DNA of 64,000 bases from Odiellus spinosus (GCA_963920705.1 OY987236.1:7674190-7738189); one strand, 5' to 3'; positions 35,923 through 47,547 are shown, numbered from the stretch's first letter. The notes: generated from the sequence alone by a model not told the origin. Program-made: numbers and translations.

Positions 35923-36348
35923 GTAAAATGTAGAATGAGATGATTTGAAAGGGAATCAGGCAAAAACAGAGATGTATTAGATGGATATTAAACCAATGCA
36001 CTCTAATGTGTTATCCAGTTTCCCTTGGTTAAACACTACGCCTAATTGTGTTTCTCAAATACAATATGCGCTGACAAGAATATCCAATAGTATATACGAT
36101 ATACCGACTCTATTGAGCGTTGTTTTTGTTAGATTTCTATTGGAGGACCCGGGGCTTTATACGTTGGTTGTTACTAAAATTCTTCGAATCACACGTAATT
36201 TGCTTCCAAACTGAAACGTAAAAGGCGCCGTTTCGAATAGTTTTTTTTTTTGTCCAAAAATCGAGCTTTTGCCTCAAATCTAAGGTGATACTTAAATCAA
36301 GCTTTTCATTTAACCCACATTACCGGAGTTCAAGCGATATGTCTAGCG

Positions 36349-36638
36349 TTTAAATAGGACTAATCCACCAAAAGAATGTTTTAGAAACAAATATTGAACT
36401 TGAAATAAATTAAAACCTTACCCGGAAAATAGGCTTCGCTGGATTCTTTTTTAAAATCGTTGTAAATGGAAGAAACGCGTGGAGTTGGAGTTAGTTTTTG
36501 AGAATAAAAAATAATTGTGTCGAGAAAGCTTTCGATCTCGTAAGCCTTAATTTCTTGGCATTGAAGGGTCATTGACCAATGAGCAAAGGCCAAGTCGTTA
36601 TATGAAACGTTCCATAACATTCGATTGGTCTTCACCAT
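36349..36638. mobile_element. TTAA foldback family, fragment with about 100 bp of unrelated sequence
   Basis: The left subterminal part and arm (36,349-36,447) and the centre (36,548-36,638) are family sequence. The piece 36,448-36,547 is not found in other copies. Confidence 0.65.
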
Positions 36639-36835
36639 ATTCAGTTGCAAATAGTGTTAAATTAAGTATATTTTTGTATCCACGTGTCTCATAAGTTGGT
36701 TGTAAAAGTAATAATATTGTAAGCTGTAACATTGTTTAAGGTTTCTCCTATCCCAATTCAAGATAAGTGGGTTTTTGATCTCAAAAACATTCTCTTTCTC
36801 ACCAGAAAAGGATTCTTGTCTTATTGCTTATATTC

Positions 36836-37795
36836 TAGGGCTGGGCGAGTACTCGATTGATTCGAGTAACTCGATCGAGTACCGAGTCGAATACTCGACT
36901 CGGTACTCGATCGACCTCATTTTACTACTCGTGACGAGTATCGAGTATTGGTTTTACTACTCGACAAACTACTCGATAAGCATTCGCAATAAGAATTCGC
37001 GGAACCCATTAGAAACTCGGCAAGGCTAGTACACAAAGGAAATAAAAACGCTCCCTGCAGAGATACAAAAGTCTAGAGAGGGGTTGTCATGTAGCACAGT
37101 TATATTTTTTTTGTAAAAATTGATGGTGCGGACGACGCGATAGAGGCTATTTGAAAATAGCGCCTCTATAGCGTCGTCTGCTCCATCAATTTTTACTAAA
37201 AATTATAACTGCCACCCGACAACCCCTCTCTAGACTTTTGTATCTCTCCAGGCGGCGAAAAGGAATTTCTTGGCGGGATAGGACCTGCCTGGACCCTGCA
37301 AGCGTTTTAGTTTTAGTTTGGATTTCTGTCTTCTGAAGTTTTAATACAAAGCCTGCAGGCAATGGAGCTTATATTCTTTTGGATTTTTACTTTTGGGTCG
37401 TAAGGTGGGAAACTGGAACTTCCTTTGCAAGCACTGATTTATTATTTCTACATGAAAATCTAAACAGTGAAATTTTCTAACTTTTTTTCTGACTGATCTC
37501 TACTTCATGTAATGTGATATAACACAAAACAGTTGTAAAAGTTTAAAACATGATTTTCTTTATATTGTTATTGTTAATATGGTATGGTTAAACCTAAGCT
37601 CACTCCTTAATTAGTTAATACTCGCGAGTAGTAGGCTTAAATACTCGCAAGTACTCGAGTGCATGAAAATTAACCAAGGCCCAACTACTCGATACTCGAC
37701 CCAATATTTAATACTAGACTCGGTACTCGACAACGAAAATTTTTGGTACTCGATACTCGACTCGGTACCCTAAAAGTACTACTCGCCCAGCCCTA
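36836..37795. mobile_element. hAT-like element with ACTCGA-rich arms (8-bp TSD)
   Basis: 960 bp with ends TAGGGCTGGGCGAGTACTCG and its inverse. TSD TTATATTC at 36,828-36,835 and 37,796-37,803. Subterminal regions are packed with TACTCGA repeats. No transposase frame. It contains the palindrome 37,055-37,251. Confidence 0.9.
37055..37251. repeat. 197-bp palindrome inside the hAT-like element
   Basis: Arms of about 95 bp (AGAGATACAAAAGTCTAGAG inward to TGATGGNGC and GACGACGC) meet at a very short centre near 37,150. No target duplication is visible outside CTG...CAG, so it is either a foldback insertion or part of the parent element. Confidence 0.8.
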
Positions 37796-37972
37796 TTATA
37801 TTCTTACTTAGCCCATGGAGTATATGCCTAGTTTTAGCCTCGAAAAGGTCGAAATTCTTACGGGCGAAAAAATAGATTTCTATGTAAAAATGGAAGCATT
37901 CTGTGATTGCAAGTTCCGAATCATTTTGAAACTTCAGTACGTACCACACTCGCATCAACTATGACACGAGAT

Positions 37973-38144
37973 TAGAGATCGGGGTTTGGACAAGAAAATT
38001 TCTGATTATTTTATCTTTATTCATAACTTAAAATTTTTCGAGGAAAGTCTATGATAAATCCAATGTAAACGCGATTAATTTTCCGATTATTTTTTTATGA
38101 TTAACTGATAGTTGTGGATTATTTTGTCCAAACCCCGATCTCTA
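37973..38144. mobile_element. TAGAGATCGGGG-ended hAT-like MITE (8-bp TSD)
   Basis: 172 bp with inverted ends TAGAGATCGGGGTTTGGACA. TSD CACGAGAT at 37,965-37,972 and 38,145-38,152. AT-rich interior. Confidence 0.9.
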
Positions 38145-38364
38145 CACGAGATATAGATTGAGTTAAGATTTAAAAAATTCCCCTAGAGAGGTGGTCCTGG
38201 TTCGAAGTGAAGGCAGCTTTACATTTTATGTGAATGATGTACGAAACATTCTAACATTTTTTAGGGTTGATCGGCTATATAGGACCGCGTGACGTTAGCT
38301 CGTATATACCATGCACAGATTAAAGTTTTTAGCAGCGTTTTGTTAAGGCTATACAACTTTATAC

Positions 38365-38480
38365 GGAGTGTGGGGATGAAGAGGAAGTGATTTTTTTTTT
38401 TTTTTTTTTAATTGATTCTGCTTCTAAAAATTAGACATTTTTGCGTTGTAAAACATTCAGGAAGTGTCTCTGAAACCTGA
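38365..38480. repeat. TTAAAGGGAGGGTGAAGAGG repeat, copy 2
   Basis: See the copy at 30,614. Here a run of 18 T follows GAGGAAGTGA. Confidence 0.5.
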
Positions 38481-38543
38481 TTTTGATATAGAATTAAATG
38501 GGGGACCTCTGACTGGTCAAAAGACGTCCTTCCTTTGCCTTAA

Positions 38544-38907
38544 AGGGAGAATGCAATTTAAGTAATTTTAATTATCCACCGGTAAAAAAAAAATTACAAA
38601 CAAATATTAATCTAGAAAAACTTATCCGGAAATTAGACTTAGCATTGATGGGTCAGAGACTAATCGAATATTATTGGAAGTCTCGTGGAGATCTCGCCTT
38701 AACGACGAGCCTTTTGCTCATTGGTCGCTGACCCTTCAATGCGATGAAATTCAGGATCTCCATGAATTCTGCTAAGCCTATTTTCTAGGAAATTTATTTC
38801 TAGTTTTATATTTGTTTGTATTTTTTTTTTTTTTTTTACTGATGGACTACTCCTATTTAAACGATAACAAATCGACAAAACTTTATTTATTAGCTTACAT
38901 TTTCCCT
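38544..38907. mobile_element. TTAA foldback MITE, copy 5
   Basis: 364 bp, TTAA at 38,540-38,543; the right flank is TTAG (38,908-38,911), one base off. Both arms are present. Confidence 0.87.
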
Positions 38908-38911
38908 TTAG

Positions 38912-39718
38912 TAATTCAAAATCGTTTCAAAGTGCGTTTACGCTTTAAAAAATTCTCTTAATTTTTGGTTTTCTACTTATTTCTGATAGAAGCTATCCTA
39001 CATTTTTACACGCTGAACACTGAAACTGATTTCCAACTAAGAAAACAGATAGGTAGATTCAATTATAATTTTCACCACGTACTAGGTTACGTACCCTCTT
39101 AACCTCCGTGACTTGTTTTCTAAGATACGGACGTTAGTCTAGATTTGTACTAGTTGAAAATTTGAACGGATTTCCAATCTAAGAAAATATAGACGCCATG
39201 TTTTCACCCTCTTTAAATTCCATCTTCGTCCCATTGCTGCCTTGCTTTTTTTATATTGGTCCTCTTCATTTTTATTTTTAACTCTCGTGGCTTGTCGTAC
39301 TCTTCCCGCGTGAGATGTTAGAAGCTGGAAAGGATCAGGTACGAAACGTGAGATGAAAACCTCTTTCAGGCGGGAAAGTTCAAAATCGAGGTTGGAATAT
39401 TTTAAAGATCTTGAACGCGGGGGCTTTAAGGAATCACGTGTCTTGTTGACGTTGTTACGGAACTGTAAAGGAATTCAGAAATCTTAGACAGGATGAATCT
39501 TATTCTTAGTTCGTCAGGGTTACGTTTTATGTGGTGTAACGTAATATCACGAGAGACTGTTTTGAAATAGAGTTATAAATTGATAAAGGTATTTACGGTA
39601 AAATTTAACAAATGAAAATTTTGATTTTAAAACCGTTTGGATTAAAAGTGAATAAATTGCTAAAAGAGGTCAAATCTTAAAGTGGACTTAAACGTTCGAA
39701 GTTATGGCAAATTTACAT
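38912..39718. other. spacer, no gene seen
   Basis: No structure recognised. Confidence 0.55.
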
Positions 39719-39722
39719 TTAA

Positions 39723-40588
39723 AAAAAATGCAACCTTACAACAATTACACTAGTAAAAAAAATACAAACACATATTAATCTAGAAATAAATTTAAAACTT
39801 ACTCAGAAAATAGCAGGGCTCCCACCAGGTCCCTAAAATACCTAAAACCCCCTACTTTTTTTTGAGGTCCCTAAACCACAATAAAACTGTGATTTGGTCC
39901 CCAAATCACCATAAAATCGTGATTTTGGTCTCTAAATCACCAGATTTTTAGTAAATTTGGTTAAAAGTACCGTCGTCCTATAATATTGAACCCAATTTTT
40001 ATGCTAAGTCGAAAAACTGACAGCGAGAAAAACTAAGTCAGTATGATATAATGTCACCAAAAAATGTGATAAAATTAAAGTCAGATTTGCTAAAATGCTT
40101 TTACAAAAAAACCTACTTTAAAAAACATTTTGTGAAAATTAAAGATCTAATTTCTTCTTAAATCGGTTCCTATTTGCTCCCTATTTTAAAAATTTTGGTT
40201 CCTATTTCACCCTATTTCTAGCCTGAAAAATCACCTATTTCCCTATTTTTTTTTAAGATTTTGGTGGGAGCCCTGAAATAGGCTTAGCTGAATTCATAGA
40301 GATCCTGAATTCTTCGCACATAAGGAACATCAGCGACCAATCGAATGTTATTAGAAGTCTCACGGAGAACTCGACTTATCGATGTGCCTTTTCTCATTGG
40401 TCGCTGACTCTTATACGCGATGAAATTCAGGATCTCCATGAATCCAGTTAAGCCTATTTTCCGGGTAAGATTTAAATTTATTTCTAGTTTAATATTTGTT
40501 TGTAATTTTTAGTACTAGTGGATTAGGCATAGGCCTATTCAAACGATAAGGAATCGATTTAAAAAATCACCTATGTTTCATTCTCCCT
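39723..40588. mobile_element. TTAA foldback MITE, copy 6, carrying a hAT-like insertion
   Basis: Left end worn (poly-A in place of GGGAG), right end ending TCTCCCT before TTAA at 40,589-40,592. It is interrupted by the element 39,814-40,275. Confidence 0.83.
39814..40275. mobile_element. CAGGGCTCCCACCA-ended hAT-like element (6-bp TSD)
   Basis: 462 bp inserted in a TTAA foldback copy. Ends CAGGGCTCCCACCA and its inverse. The duplicated host bases are AAATAG (39,808-39,813 and 40,276-40,281), 6 bp where hAT usually gives 8. The interior repeats GGTCCCTAAA motifs. Confidence 0.87.
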
Positions 40589-40592
40589 TTAA

Positions 40593-41271
40593 CAACTTTG
40601 TGGTTACGCGCTGAGTTAATATTAACTTTCGATAGTAATTAGTTTCTTGTATAGATTTTTCGAATAGACTCAGTTTGTATTGGGATAGCTATTGCCAGAA
40701 TTAAGCTTCTAGATCTTCTTTTTATTACATTTTCTATGATGACATCACGTCATTTTTGTTTTCTTCAAAATAATTAACTTTTTGCTTTTATCTTCCCTTT
40801 TAAAAATGTTTCTTCCGGCAGACTCATCCTTTTTTGATAGGAAAATAAAGAAAGTAAAAAAAAAAAAAATATATAAATAAAATGATCTTATATTTCCGCC
40901 CCCGTCCATATTTCATAAATCCTAAAATGTAAAGCCCGGTAAAAAGACCACAATTTTCTCCAAAGATAAGAATATGTAGAACTCAACGCTCCATAAGTTT
41001 CCCTTAATATATGATCATAATAATAATAACGATAATAATAAGAGTAATCTTTGATAAATAATATTCCTTCGTTTATTCAATTTTTTATTTTTTATTTCCT
41101 TTTGCGGAAAGGAATTTTTTTTTTGTTATTTAAAATTACAATATATCATTTTATGTGAAGGTGAAAATGAATCTTACACTTCTATCTCTATTTAATATTT
41201 GAACAAGAGTTTATAACGATTTACCGATAAGTAATTAACAACCCACGGAGATAAAAAGATCAGCCTAAATT
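40593..41271. other. AT-rich spacer downstream of the unidentified gene
   Basis: A-runs and ATA/ATAATA low-complexity; beyond the 3' end of the gene at 41,298. Confidence 0.55.
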
Positions 41272-41277
41272 TTTATT
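41272..41277 (-). terminator. poly(A) signal after the unidentified terminal exon
   Basis: AATAAA on the minus strand, 21 nt after the TAA at 41,298-41,300. Its position fits a short 3'UTR. Further hexamers occur in the T-rich stretch near 41,080-41,100. Confidence 0.45.
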
Positions 41278-41297
41278 TCCAAAATGAATGTCATCAC

Positions 41298-41487
41298 TTA
41301 AAAATAGTCAAAAAAGTCATCACCCCTGTCTGGCTCGAGTGACTTGGACTCTTCCTCGATATTTTGAGTCGGGAAAGAGGGATGGAAGTTAGGTGGGCCG
41401 CACTTGGCTATATTGTCTTCTAACCAAGTGCGGAATTTCTCCAAAGAGCGGCGCTTCCGATTTCTCTTTTTACACCGACTGTGGCCG
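41298..41487 (-). CDS. terminal exon of an unidentified gene with a dibasic (furin-type) site and acidic tail
   Basis: I do not recognise the family. On the minus strand a good acceptor (pyrimidine-rich, ending CTCTAG) is followed by one base closing a codon, 62 codons and TAA, in mixed-composition codons unlike the AT-rich surroundings. The peptide has a basic run (SRCKKRNRKRR) that contains a furin-like R-x-R/K-R site. It is followed by an amphipathic stretch SLEKFRTWLEDNIAKCG, a proline/aromatic segment, an acidic part and the end EPDRGDDFFDYF, which includes RGD. AATAAA lies 21 nt beyond the stop, as expected of a last exon. The gene lies downstream of the receptor on the same strand. A secreted precursor is possible but is inference; a transposon-derived protein is the alternative. 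Confidence 0.55.
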
Positions 41488-41739
41488 CTAGAGTTGAAGT
41501 AGATATATGAAAAAACTATTATTTATTAATTTATGATAATTCTGGCTTATAATATTTAAATTTATTTTCTATCTTCCCTTTAAATTGGTCTTAAATTTAT
41601 GATCCCCATGTATAATATTAGCATGGGGGGGTCTGTCAATTTTATCGTATGAAAAATAGATATTTCTTTGGGGTTTTTGGGAAAATTCTTGAACATATAA
41701 TGAGAGTAAATTTATCCCCTGACTATGGCAGACTTATAC

Positions 41740-41810
41740 CTCCAGAGATTTTCCGGACAATTTTTTACGGGACTTATATAGGGCAAAGCAGCGAGGGACA
41801 CGGTTGTCCC
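41740..41810 (-). CDS. possible penultimate exon of the unidentified gene
   Basis: The minus strand shows a GAG/GTATAAG donor at 41,740/41,739. The upstream frame is open from 41,810 (just after a TAA) and reads VSLAALPYISPVKNCPENLW. It ends two bases into a codon, exactly the phase needed by the exon at 41,487. Joined, the text becomes NCPENLWSGHSRCKKR. The true 5' boundary is unclear: a pyrimidine-rich acceptor ending TATATAAG would make it only 33 nt (41,740-41,772). The phase match and donor are the evidence; no family supports it. Confidence 0.3.
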
Positions 41811-42423
41811 TTAACGTTGTCACCCTACTTTATACCCAGAGAAATTAATGATTCGTTCGGATGCTATTCTTTTAGTTGCTTCTACGGTCAAATTGTTAGT
41901 AAACTGTTATTAATGGCCTAGCACGAACTAGCTGTACCGGCTCTCTCGTTTGAAACAATAGCTACGAAGATAAAGGCCAGGGTTAATTTCTTCTTGCGTC
42001 AGTACACCATTTTAGCGCTTCCTTCCGAAGGTTACTTCGTTACCTCTAGAAAAAAACAGAATTTATAGTTAACAAACTTACTTCAAACCTTGGAAGACCT
42101 AAAGTTTCTTTTATAAAACAGGTTTTTCTGTGGTTGTTTTATTTCTTTTCAAGACTGTAAGTTTTGTAAATGAGTAAAATTGTGGATTCCAATTATATTT
42201 GTTAATACGCGCAAAGCTAAGCTACTTTTATTTCTAAGTAAGAAATCTAGAAATATCAGATAGCGTAGTTTTATTCTTGTTGAAAAATGAAGTTGAAAAT
42301 CAAATATTATCTTTGCACTTGATGCAAATTTAATATGAATTTGACAAAGTTTGGCAGGGTTTCTTCACTTTGTGTGTGCATTAAGAGATACCCCGAGTTA
42401 ACGGATAGGTCATTGATTATAAT

Positions 42424-42667
42424 AGGGAGAATGAAGCCTTACAGCAAATGATTTTCTAATCGGTTTCGTATATTTAAAATATAGGCCTTAGTTAAAATTT
42501 AAGCTAGAAAATAAATGTAATTCACTCGGAAATTAGGCTTAACGAAGATTCATCGTTTTCTAGCTTAAAATAGACACCCAGCCTGGCTCAATTCGGGCCT
42601 TGTCCAATTGATCTCGCGCCAAACTGGCGAGTTTTTAAGTCTTCAACTGCACATGTTTATTCTCTCT
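42424..42667. mobile_element. TTAA foldback family, diverged copy with probable nested AGTAGAC-type element
   Basis: Left AGGGAGAATG and right ATTCTCTCT ends with TTAA at 42,668-42,671. After the first arm, TTAAAATAGACA followed by CTCAATTCGGGCC matches the small TTAA family at 53,203-53,355. Confidence 0.6.
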
Positions 42668-42671
42668 TTAA

Positions 42672-43304
42672 AATGTTACTTGGTTTATCCGTATACTGTA
42701 TATTACGTGTGAAATGAACCGACCAGAGTTTCACTCGGAGATTTCAATATTTCCAAGGCTATAGTTTGCGCTGTAAATGAAGTTAAGTCGATAAAAAACT
42801 ACCTTCAAACTTTAGCTGTGTTTATTTTTAGCTCGAAGCCATGCATGGAGAACAAAAAAATGTTTCAAAAGTCGTAATATTTTTTAAAACAAAACAAACA
42901 AAAAAAAGCCAAAACAAAAATCCCCTTAAAAATTGTAGTTCACAACAGTTTGCAAAAGTAGGTTTGCAAACTATAAACCAGAGATTCGAGATGAGTATGT
43001 AGATTAGCTCTTTTTATCTTTTCATGTAATCTTTGTTTTGTGGAACTGCTGAACTGTTATCGAATGTATTTTTTTACAATCTGGAATTTTTATTTTACAG
43101 GAAAGTTCCGAGAAATTGGTGAGCATTTTAAATTTAATTTATTTTACGTTTTCTAAGGGTTCTATCGACTCTTTGGTGGAATTAACCTTGCTAGAGTAAT
43201 TACAATTTCGGACAAATACCTTATTTTTTAACGGTATTTTTTCTTGCTAAGCCTTGGTTACCCAATTATAACTATATTGTTGACCCATATTTCGTTTTGA
43301 TTGT
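42672..43304. other. spacer, probable intron or intergenic DNA
   Basis: No exon or repeat recognised. Confidence 0.5.
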
Positions 43305-44370
43305 TTTAAAACAACCTAAGGAATGTCTAATTTCCTATTGTGCAATCATTTTATGCTTAGGAGGTTATAGAGAAAAATTATCGCCATTTTAAAATGGGAG
43401 TTATTTTCGGGCTTTTGCTCGATTTCTATTATTGGCGAAACGCAATTTTCGAGTGGCGAAACATAATTTAAGTGTGTTAAAATAATTTAAGGAACGTCTG
43501 CTTGCCAATCATGTAATCGGTTTATGCTTAGGAGGTTATAGAGAAAAGTTACGGTCATTTTAACATGGGGGTCATTTTCGGTTTTTGCTCGATTTCTATC
43601 AATGGCGAAACATCTTTTTCGAGTGGCGAAACATAATTTGAATGTTTTAAAATGGTCTAAAGAGCCTCTTCTTTCCAATGGTACAATCGCTTTATGCCTT
43701 GGAGGTCATCGAGAAAAGTTACTGCTGTTTTAGGATAGGGTTTATTTTCGAGCTTTTGCTCGATTTCTATCGAGTGGCGAAACATAATTTGAATGTCTTA
43801 AAATAGTCTTAAGAGCTTCTTCTTTCCAATGGTGCAATCGGTTTATGCTTTGGAGGTCATAAAGAAAGGATACTGCTGTTTTAGGATAAGGATTATTTTC
43901 GAACTTTTGCTTGATTTCTATCAGTGGCGAAACATCTTTTTCGAGTGGCGAAACATAGTTTGAATGTCTTAAAATAGTGTAAAGAGTCTCTTCTTTCTAA
44001 TGGTGCAATCGGTTTATGCCTTGGAGGTCATACAGAAAAGTTCCTGCTGTTTTAGGATAGGATTAATTTCCGAGCTTTTGCTTGATTTCTATTTGTGGCG
44101 AAACGTAATTTGAATGACTTAAAATAGTCTATAGAGACTCTTCTTTCCAATGATGCAATTGGTTTATGCTTCGGAGGTCACAGAGAAAAGTTACTGCTGT
44201 TTTAGGATAGGAATTATTTTCGAGCTTTTGATTGATTTCTATCTTGTGGCGAAACATCTTTTTCATGTGGGGAAACATTATTTGACTGTCTTAAAATAGT
44301 CTAAAAAGCGTCAAATTTCCAATGGTATAATCGGTTTATGCCTAGAAGGTCATAGAGAAAGGTTAAGATT
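43305..44370. repeat. tandem array, 150-171-bp unit, about 6.5 copies
   Basis: Anchor GGCGAAACATAATTTGAATG recurs near 43,453, 43,624, 43,771, 43,946, 44,096 and 44,258. Long units hold an extra 20-bp CAGTGGCGAAACATCTTTTT piece. Each unit includes CAATCGGTTTATGCTT and CGAGCTTTTGCTCGATTTCT, the latter a hairpin-forming motif. Confidence 0.93.
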
Positions 44371-44846
44371 GGCTGGCCATATTGAAAACGACAGACTTTT
44401 CGGAATAAGTACTTTGGGGTGGCGATCTGACGGTGCTAAGTTAAATAAGCGAATCCAATTTTCAATAACATCATTATTTATTTATTTATTTACAATATTT
44501 CCAATTTACATTGAACATTTTTTATTTATTTTTATTTAAAATCCCAAATTATAAAAATTTCGTGTAAAATCTATATCCTATATATGTTTAATTTTAAATC
44601 ATAATCGGAATAATATTTACTCTTATTTCAATTTGAAAAGCATGCACCGGGCCACTGTTATATGAAACTGAAGGCGTATTGTAGAACTTTAAGAAACAAA
44701 ACTCAATCTTTATTCTCGCTTGGCAGCTCACCAAAAAGAGATAGTCTCATTATTCCCAAGATTGAGAATGTATCTGTTAAGGGGGACAGTCAGTCAAAAT
44801 TTTGTTTGTCTTTAAAACTATGGTGAATTTGTACTAATCGAAACCT
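44371..44846. other. AT-rich spacer between two tandem arrays
   Basis: A 47-nt minus segment (44,711-44,757) lies between CTTAACAG and GTGAGC and could be a micro-exon, unsupported. Confidence 0.4.
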
Positions 44847-45139
44847 AAGCTTTTACGTTAAATTTAACATTGGAAAAAACTTCTTAGAAGAAAACTTAAC
44901 CCTTTAGCGTTAAATTTAACATTGGAAGAAACCTTTTAGAAGGAAATCTAAGCCTTTGACGTTAAATTAACATTGGAAGAAACCTTTTAGAAGAAAACTT
45001 AACCCTTTAACGTTAAATTTAACATTGGAAGAAACCTTTTAGAAGGAAACCTAAGCCTTTGACGTTAAATTAACATTGGAAAAAACTTCTTAGAAGAAAA
45101 AATAAGCCTTAACGCTAAAAATTTAACATTGGAACAAAA
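44847..45139. repeat. tandem array, 52-bp unit in alternating types
   Basis: About 5.5 units of TTAAATTTAACATTGGAAGA, then AACCTTTTAGAAG and a type-specific end. Units ending TTAACCCTTT and CTAAGCCTTT alternate, so the array grew by a 104-bp dimer. Confidence 0.9.
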
Positions 45140-45735
45140 AAACAAATTTTTTTAGCCTATATTTTACTTGCATTCTGGTATAGTCCTGATTTAAAACTTT
45201 GACATATTAAATCATAACCGCGATACGTATACTTTCCCTTTAAAGAGGTTTTCAATTTCTCAGTACATTTTGCAGAATTTGGCAAATATCTTTTCTCTGG
45301 GTTCTTTATAATATTTGGGTGATTGAGGGGTTGAATCGAATCTGTCTTAACTTTAGGGAAGAATCGTATTTCAAATTAACTTATGGATGCCCAGTTCTGA
45401 CGCGCGAGGACTGGAACCGCTTTTGTATCAGAAAATATAGTATGAAAGGGGGGAGGGGCGGATTGATCTTTCTCTAAGTATAAAGTATTGTAAAGCCTAA
45501 AACGTATTCGAAAGCGGAAAGAATGATAAAGACATTTTATGACAGCCTAATTGACTTCTCAAAATATGAAACTTAGTCTCTTATCCGTTGACATCCTATT
45601 TTAAGAATTTTATGTAGTCTGTTTAAAGCTTGGCTTCAACTTCTATTCTTTAATTTGAAAAACATAGAGTTGTGTAGGTCTACATACCTTTATACGTGCT
45701 GAATATTCAAGCTGATTTTCACTGTATTTCGATAA

Positions 45736-46100
45736 AGGGAGAATGCAACCTAACATTTTTTGTCGATTCCTTAACTCAGGCTTAATCATTAAAAAAATTC
45801 AAACGAATATTCAACTAGAAGTAAAATTAAATCATGTAAAATAGGCTTAGATCTTGAATTTCTTCCGATTGGTGGGTAAGCAACCAATGAGCGAAGGCCC
45901 GTAGTTAAGATGAGATCTCCTTGAAACCTTTAATAACATTCGGTTGATCATTTACCCTTCAATTTAAATGCGAAGAAATTCAGGGTATGTTTCAATTTGT
46001 TGAATATTTATTTTTATATGTTTTTACTAATTGGATTGGGCCTATTCTAAACGATAAGGAATCGATAAAAAAAAATCACTTTTTACTTTGCATTCTCCCT
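45736..46100. mobile_element. TTAA foldback MITE, copy 7
   Basis: 365 bp; left flank ATAA, right flank TTAA at 46,101-46,104. The second GGCTTAGC arm is worn. Confidence 0.85.
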
Positions 46101-46160
46101 TTAATTCGGGTGAAATATCAAGAATAAAATTATTCAAATTCTATAAATAAAACCAATATT

Positions 46161-46493
46161 ATCAAGAATCCATTCAGGTTCCATAAGAATATGGGAGGGC
46201 CGCGATTCAATAACCATCCTCCCAAACTTTGTAGCAAAAGTTCGTCCGCTTCGAATCGATTTTTCAAGTAAATCGTTCCTGACATCTATTATTAACATCT
46301 ATTAGTAACCCGCGCCACTAACGACCTTGACATAATATTTTGGGTAATAAAAATGGGGCCGACCGAAAAAAGATCAAAGCGTACAAATGTTGCGAAAATT
46401 GCAGACGAACTTTTGTTACAAAGTTTGGGAGGATGGTACCAGAGGCTAAAGCTATGCTCCCATATTCTTATGGAACCTGAATGGATTCTTGAT
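46161..46493. mobile_element. 333-bp long inverted repeat (ATCAAGAATCC ends)
   Basis: Arms read ATCAAGAATCCATTCAGG, then TTCCATAAGAATATGGGAG and CCTCCCAAACTTTGT, repeated in inverse at the right. Flanked by ATT on both sides, too short to be firm as a TSD. Confidence 0.7.
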
Positions 46494-47547
46494 ATTATAT
46501 ATATATTTATATAGTCAAAATCAATTTTCAGCACGTAGAAACATAGGGGGCGGAGAAAGATGTAAATATAATAAAATAGTAAACTCCTGACTCCTGATGA
46601 TTTGGTTAGGAAAGTTTGCCCATCTTACGCTTCATAGATTTGAAATTAAAATTTAAAATGGTAGTTTTTTTTTTTGCACGTAGAAAAGGCAACAACCTGA
46701 CGTCACGCGCAAACCTTCTTATTTGAATCTTAAATTTGATACCAGATTTCTACGGTTATAACACGGGCCTTTTTTTTTTTTTTTTTTTTTTTTATTTTGA
46801 TTTAACATTCAACAAACTCCAACTATAATATTGCATCATTTAATTATATTTTTATTATTTTCTTTTAATGATATTTAATATAGTTGACCGTCTCAGGTAC
46901 TTGAGGCGCTGCTATTATATACTTTCGTTTTTTTTATTTTTTCTTAAAAAAATGTTCTTTATAAAGTATTAATTTTATTGAAACAAATATATTTTTTTTT
47001 TTCATTCTCACGATAGTAAATGGTTTACTTTGGGGAAATTTTAGATTTGTAGATTTTTATTGACGTTTTATGTTGACGAACTTGTTTTTGTTGCGAAATC
47101 ACACGAGGACATTCAAATTTAACGGTTATGTATGACAACGACCAATTATAGTTTAGTTTTATTTTTATCCGGTTTGTGTAATAGTTTATTTTGGTTTGGA
47201 GAAATTCGGGGGGTTTTAGTTAACATCACGATATGAAAAAACAAAAACAACGAAAAACAATAACATTTAGTGAGCAAACATTTTTTTTTGGTTATTGTTA
47301 TTTTAAATAGTGTTCATCTTACTTTTTTTAATTCGATTAAAACACTTTGATGGTCCCTTTTTTTTTGTAAAGTAATGATGAAACGCAACATATAATGTAT
47401 TTAATTTCGATTTTCTAGGCTTAAATTTAAGTTACTAATTAAAAAAAATTAATAATTTATTTTGCTTAGTCTAAAAATAATTTTATCTTGAAACTATATT
47501 TCGCGCTTGTAAAGACTATTGGACATTATTTAAGTCCATTTTTAACA
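46494..47547. other. T/A-rich spacer
   Basis: A T run of about 25 at 46,771 and two loosely similar TTTACTTTGG/GGAAATT segments at 47,020 and 47,190. No gene seen. Confidence 0.5.

Noticed and set aside
36775-37029. 84-codon plus frame rich in SIEYR repeats
   Set aside because: It is the ACTCGA-rich arm of the hAT-like element read as protein.
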